10,275 nucleotides of DNA, taken from the NCBI GenBank assembly GCA_035646375.1, contig DASRPM010000243.1:1-10275 (forward strand). The letters are read 5' to 3'. Under the pieces are notes generated by a model, which worked only from the letters and a program-made list of their open reading frames with translations, was not told where the DNA came from and did not search any database. This stretch comes from DASYRM01 sp035646375. GTDB lineage: Bacteria; Acidobacteriota; Vicinamibacteria; Vicinamibacterales; UBA2999. The position numbers and the translations under genes are program-made. Positions 7,757 through 10,275 of this stretch are shown in pieces (position 1 is the first letter of the stretch; every line of letters starts with the position of its first letter).

Positions 7757-7830
7757 CTACTAGCTGGCAGCTCGTAGCACATCGAGACCGTCGGGCTACT
7801 AGCTACCGGCTACCAGCTACCAGCTAGTGG
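7750..7830. terminator. Probable bidirectional terminator hairpin between convergent genes
   Basis: Arms 7750-7778 and 7802-7830 form an inverted repeat of 29 bases each. By hand alignment, 25 positions pair perfectly, one would be a G-U pair in RNA and three are mismatches, around a 23-base loop. The stem begins at the end of the TPR kinase gene (its TAG stop at 7754-7756 is inside the left arm) and ends at the base before the stop codon of the sigma factor gene. There is no run of T on either side, so it is not a classical intrinsic terminator. It could stop transcription through structure, protect 3' ends, or serve Rho-dependent termination. Confidence 0.55.
7754..7826. repeat. Heptamer repeat array (TAGCTGG-like) in inverted halves
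   Basis: The left half reads on the plus strand as TAGCTAC, TAGCTGG, CAGCTCG, TAGC (7754-7778). The right half reads on the minus strand as TAGCTGG, TAGCTGG, TAGCCGG, TAGCTAG, TAGC (7826-7795). The same 7-base unit is thus repeated in tandem in both halves and mirrored between them. A 7-base period in non-coding DNA is not explained by codons and suggests a dispersed short repeat that has settled in this intergenic space. Whether the unit recurs across the genome cannot be seen here. Confidence 0.65.
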
Positions 7831-8376
7831 CTACTCGCCAGCCTTGCGGGACAGCTCGCGCTTCAGCCACGCCTTGGCGTGGGTCCACTCCCCTTCGACG
7901 GTCCGCACCGACACACCGAGCGCTTCGGCCACTTCCGGCACGGTCAGGCCGCTGAAGTAGCGCATCTCGACGATGGCCGCCTGGCGATCGTCCACCTCGG
8001 CGAGCTTGGTGAGCGCGGCGTCGAGGGCGAGCGCCTCCTCGACCTGGACCGGCTGATCGTTCACCGCGTTCAGCCAGGTGTGGAGCGTCACGTGCGCCTC
8101 GCCGCCGCCCCGCTTCTGGCGCCGGAACGCGCGGCCGTGATCGATGAGCACGCGCCGCATCGCCTGCGCGCCGACGGCCAGAACATGCGTGCGCCCTTGC
8201 CAGTCCACTCGCCGTTGATCGCGAAGCCGCAGCCACGCCTCGTTGACGAGCGCCGTGGGCTGCAGCGTGTGCTGGGCCCGCTCCCGCCCCAGGTAGTTGC
8301 GCGCGACCTTGCGCAGCTCGCCGTAGACCAGCGGAAACAGCTCTGAGGCGGCGGGATTGTGCGGAGACTTCGACAT
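7831..8376 (-). CDS. ECF-type RNA polymerase sigma factor (TIGR02999-like)
   Basis: This protein has 181 residues, close to the usual length of the family. Sigma region 2 spans about 10-85 with the family hallmark HTLQPTALVNEAWLRL (36-51). Region 4 spans about 118-177, with a helix-turn-helix at about 144-168 (LTVPEVAEALGVSVRTVEG) that would read the -35 element. The ATG at 8376 was chosen because it gives the expected N-terminus (MSKSPHNPAASELFPLVYGEL); longer in-frame openings upstream code nothing family-like and would cover the promoter region. No clear ribosome binding site precedes it. No anti-sigma factor gene is adjacent. The nearest possible regulator is the convergent TPR kinase, which fits the known tendency of this sigma group to occur next to Ser/Thr kinases, some of which activate ECF factors by phosphorylation. 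The promoters it controls are unknown; its own gene and the divergent TonB-type gene are candidates. Confidence 0.9.
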   Translation of the reverse strand: MSKSPHNPAASELFPLVYGELRKVARNYLGRERAQHTLQPTALVNEAWLRLRDQRRVDWQGRTHVLAVGAQAMRRVLIDHGRAFRRQKRGGGEAHVTLHTWLNAVNDQPVQVEEALALDAALTKLAEVDDRQAAIVEMRYFSGLTVPEVAEALGVSVRTVEGEWTHAKAWLKRELSRKAGE

Positions 8377-8407
8377 GAACGTGCGACTGACGCGGACGCT
8401 GCCAGGA

Positions 8408-8416
8408 ATCGTAGCA
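8408..8416 (-). promoter_or_regulatory. Extended -10-like element for the ECF sigma gene
   Basis: On the minus strand, TGCTACGAT reads from 8416 to 8408, about 31 bases before the sigma factor ATG. It fits an extended -10 (TGn followed by TACGAT, four of six matches to TATAAT). No good -35 was found at standard spacing. The identical nine bases occur in mirror orientation before the divergent gene, which strengthens the case for function. It might instead be read by the ECF factor itself. Confidence 0.4.
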
Positions 8417-8463
8417 CCGTCGCCCGGCGGCGCGCGGACGAACTCCATCGCCGCGCCCTGTAC

Positions 8464-8472
8464 TGCTACGAT
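8464..8472 (+). promoter_or_regulatory. Extended -10-like element for the TonB-dependent protein gene
   Basis: TGCTACGAT on the plus strand ends 14 bases before the ATG at 8487. If it is a -10, transcription would start around 8479, leaving a leader of under ten bases. That would fit the absence of a ribosome binding site before this ATG and suggests nearly leaderless translation. It is the mirror copy of the element at 8408-8416; together they form a perfect 9-base inverted repeat with 47 bases between the arms. Confidence 0.4.
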
Positions 8473-8486
8473 CCGCAGCACGACCG

Positions 8487-10275
8487 ATGACCCTGGGGAT
8501 CCGCGTGTTCGCCGCCTTCGTGCTGCTTTTTTCCGCGTCTGCCGCCACGCGCGCCGCCGATACGGGCACCCTGTCGGGCGCCGTCTTCGGCCAGACCGGC
8601 GACCGCATTGCGGACGCCACGGTCGAGATTTCGGGGTCGGCGCTGCCGATCGGGCGTGACACACAGACCGACGCCAACGGCGTCTACCGCTTCGAGTACC
8701 TCCTGCCGGGCGAATACACCGTCGAGGTGACGGCGCCGGGCAGCCCCCCGGTGCGGCGCACCGCCGTCGTGGCGGTCGGGAAGGACACGCAGGTCGACGT
8801 CCTCATTGGCGTCGCGCTCAGCGAATCAGTCACCGTGACGGCGGTGACCCCGGTCGTGGACGTGCGATCGAGCGATGCCGGCCTTACCGTCACGGACAAC
8901 CACTTCAACGCGTTGCCGCTGGAGCACAGCTACCGCGGTCTCTTCCAGTTGTCCCCCGGCGTCCCCGACAACCGCAGCGCCGTGGGGCTGTCGGCGGGCG
9001 GCAGCCGTCAGGACAACACCTATCTGCTCGACGGCGCCAACATCACCAGCCCGGGCTTCGGCACGCTGGCGATTCAGGTCAATCAACTCGACATCGCCGA
9101 GGTGAACCTGACGCGCGCCGGAGTGACCGCCGAGTTCGGGCGCACCGCCGGCACGGTGGCCAACGCAGTGAGCCGCAGCGGCTCCAACCGATTTACGGGG
9201 GTGGCGCGCGTCGACTGGCTGTCAGAGGCGCTCGTGAGCGCCTACCGCCTGCCGGCCGATCTGGACGATGCAGGACTCCAACCCGGCGCGTTCCGCGATC
9301 CGCTGCTCACCACCCAGGCCGAGCCGGCCGGGGGCGGCGGCGGGCCGCTGATCCGCGACCTCGTCTTTTTCTACGGATCGGCGCGCTACCAGCGCGACAC
9401 GAAGTGGGGACGCATCAACAAGGTGAACGTGCCGCTGCCGGACGAAGTGCGGCGCGGGCCCGAATACTTCGGCAAGCTCACCGCCAGCCCGTCGTCGAGG
9501 CATCAGCTCACCTTCAGCCACCGCGACCACCCGCTCGACGCCGATTTCAACGGCCTGACGTCCGACTACGCGCCGAGCGCGGCGACCGTCGGCAACCGCA
9601 GCAGCCGCGTGACCGCGCTCGACTGGGCATGGTTCCAGGGGCCGCGGCGGTCGCTGAACGTGCGCTACCAGCGAACGCGCGAGATCAACGAGGACCTGCC
9701 GGTGACGATCCTGCCGGAGCTGCCGCCGTTCGACCCGTCGCGGCTGACGGCCATGGGCCAGTACACCGATCCCGCCCAGGCCAATCTCATTACCGGCGGC
9801 CGGGAGTTCACCAACGCGCAGAACTATCGCCGGCACGAGGCGCGCGCCACGGTCGCGCAGTACTTCACCACCGGGCCCACCAGCCACGGGCTGAAAGCCG
9901 GCATCGGCTACGAGTTCGCTGAAGAAGAGCTCGACCGCGTCACCAACGGCTGGGGCGCCATCACCGCGGTGACCGTCAGCGGCGTCCCGGCCCTGCGAGC
10001 GCGCTACTACGCCCAGCAGCCGTCCCAGTTCGGACAGGGCGACACCGTGTCCCTGTTCGTCCAGGACTCGCTGACCATCTCGAACCGGTTGTCAGTCACG
10101 GCAGGCGTGCTGCTGACACGCGACTCCTTCAGGCAGCGCGTGCAGAACAGTGGCGGCTGCCTGCCGACCATTCCACTCAAAGGCGGGGCGGCCGTCTACG
10201 AGTCGGACGGCGACACCTGCACCTTCTTGCGCTTCGGATTCGGCGACGAGATCCAACCGCGCGTCGGCGTGAGCT
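8487..10275 (+). CDS. TonB-dependent Oar-like outer-membrane protein, C-terminus cut by window edge
   Basis: Reading runs uninterrupted for 596 codons from the ATG at 8487 to the window edge. Residues 1 to about 23 form a signal peptide (one early Arg, hydrophobic core VFAAFVLLFSASAA, small residues near TRAA). Residues about 26-108 form a carboxypeptidase-regulatory beta-sandwich (TGTLSGAVFGQTGDRIADA, then TDANGVYRFEYLLPGEYTV). The plug follows (about 113-230), with SVTVTA, SAGGSRQDNTYLLDGANI near 169-186 and EFGRTAGTVANAVSRSGSN at about 216-234. After that comes the start of a large beta-barrel. These proteins usually run to about 900-1200 residues, so perhaps half to two thirds is visible. 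The family moves or binds large ligands at the outer membrane using TonB energy; the ligand here is unknown. There is no N-terminal STN signalling domain and no FecR-type gene, so classical FecI-type signalling to the adjacent sigma factor is not supported. The only two cysteines (558 and 578) are close together and might form a loop disulfide. Confidence 0.9.
   Translation, partial: MTLGIRVFAAFVLLFSASAATRAADTGTLSGAVFGQTGDRIADATVEISGSALPIGRDTQTDANGVYRFEYLLPGEYTVEVTAPGSPPVRRTAVVAVGKDTQVDVLIGVALSESVTVTAVTPVVDVRSSDAGLTVTDNHFNALPLEHSYRGLFQLSPGVPDNRSAVGLSAGGSRQDNTYLLDGANITSPGFGTLAIQVNQLDIAEVNLTRAGVTAEFGRTAGTVANAVSRSGSNRFTGVARVDWLSEALVSAYRLPADLDDAGLQPGAFRDPLLTTQAEPAGGGGGPLIRDLVFFYGSARYQRDTKWGRINKVNVPLPDEVRRGPEYFGKLTASPSSRHQLTFSHRDHPLDADFNGLTSDYAPSAATVGNRSSRVTALDWAWFQGPRRSLNVRYQRTREINEDLPVTILPELPPFDPSRLTAMGQYTDPAQANLITGGREFTNAQNYRRHEARATVAQYFTTGPTSHGLKAGIGYEFAEEELDRVTNGWGAITAVTVSGVPALRARYYAQQPSQFGQGDTVSLFVQDSLTISNRLSVTAGVLLTRDSFRQRVQNSGGCLPTIPLKGGAAVYESDGDTCTFLRFGFGDEIQPRVGVS

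Noticed and set aside
5098..7827. A 909-codon open frame on the plus strand, one frame off from the TPR kinase.
   Set aside because: It is a shadow of the kinase gene: Arg, Ala and Gly-rich with no family features, while the other frame has every kinase motif.
8377..8664. N-terminal extension of the sigma factor by up to about 96 residues.
   Set aside because: The added part is Arg-rich and unlike any sigma region. It would overlap the start and signal peptide of the divergent gene and the probable promoters, and the ATG at 8376 gives the usual family length.
9222..9922. Open frames on both strands within the TonB-dependent protein gene (minus 9222-9887, plus 9404-9922).
   Set aside because: The main frame continues without a stop through the region with barrel-like alternating residues. 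The other frames show biased composition only.
7831..10275. FecI/FecR-type surface signalling between the TonB-dependent protein and the ECF sigma factor.
   Set aside because: The receptor-like protein has a carboxypeptidase-regulatory fold and no STN domain, no FecR-type gene is present, and the sigma factor is of the kinase-associated type.

Overview
The window is GC-rich, tightly packed bacterial DNA. It looks like an acidobacterium, possibly of the Vicinamibacteria. That placement is an inference from gene families that often occur together there: Ser/Thr kinases with a FlgO/TolB-like and TPR output region, a short ECF sigma factor of the TIGR02999 type, an Oar-like TonB-dependent protein with an N-terminal carboxypeptidase-regulatory fold, and free-living relatives of nucleotide (NTT/Tlc) transporters. 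No rRNA, tRNA, CRISPR array or insertion sequence was seen, and no gap between genes exceeds about 115 bases.

Layout. Positions 1-4696 hold a three-gene leftward operon. In order of transcription it contains an NTT-like membrane carrier fused to a HEAT-like helical domain (4696-2489), a membrane-anchored Ser/Thr protein kinase (2479-845), and a second NTT-like carrier that runs off the left edge (831-1). The junctions are very tight: 9 bases between stop and start with the ribosome binding site overlapping the stop codon, then 13 bases. A 114-base divergent region (4697-4810) separates this operon from a rightward 981-residue Ser/Thr kinase with one membrane segment and a long TPR region (4811-7756).

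That kinase converges on a leftward ECF sigma factor gene (8376-7831). Between them lies an 81-base imperfect inverted repeat built of TAGCTGG-like heptamers, probably acting as a two-way terminator. The sigma gene is divergent from a rightward TonB-dependent, Oar-like outer-membrane protein (8487 to beyond the right edge). The 110-base spacer between those two carries two mirrored copies of TGCTACGAT, each oriented like an extended -10 element toward its own gene.

How the genes may work together. The left operon looks like a membrane module in which a kinase is produced together with two related carriers. Kinase control of transport, or carrier-like proteins acting as sensors for the kinase, are both possible, but neither is shown by the sequence. 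The right half resembles the frequent pairing of a TPR-bearing kinase with an ECF sigma factor, beside an outer-membrane receptor that could be a target. The most distinctive arrangement is the carrier-HEAT / kinase / carrier operon.
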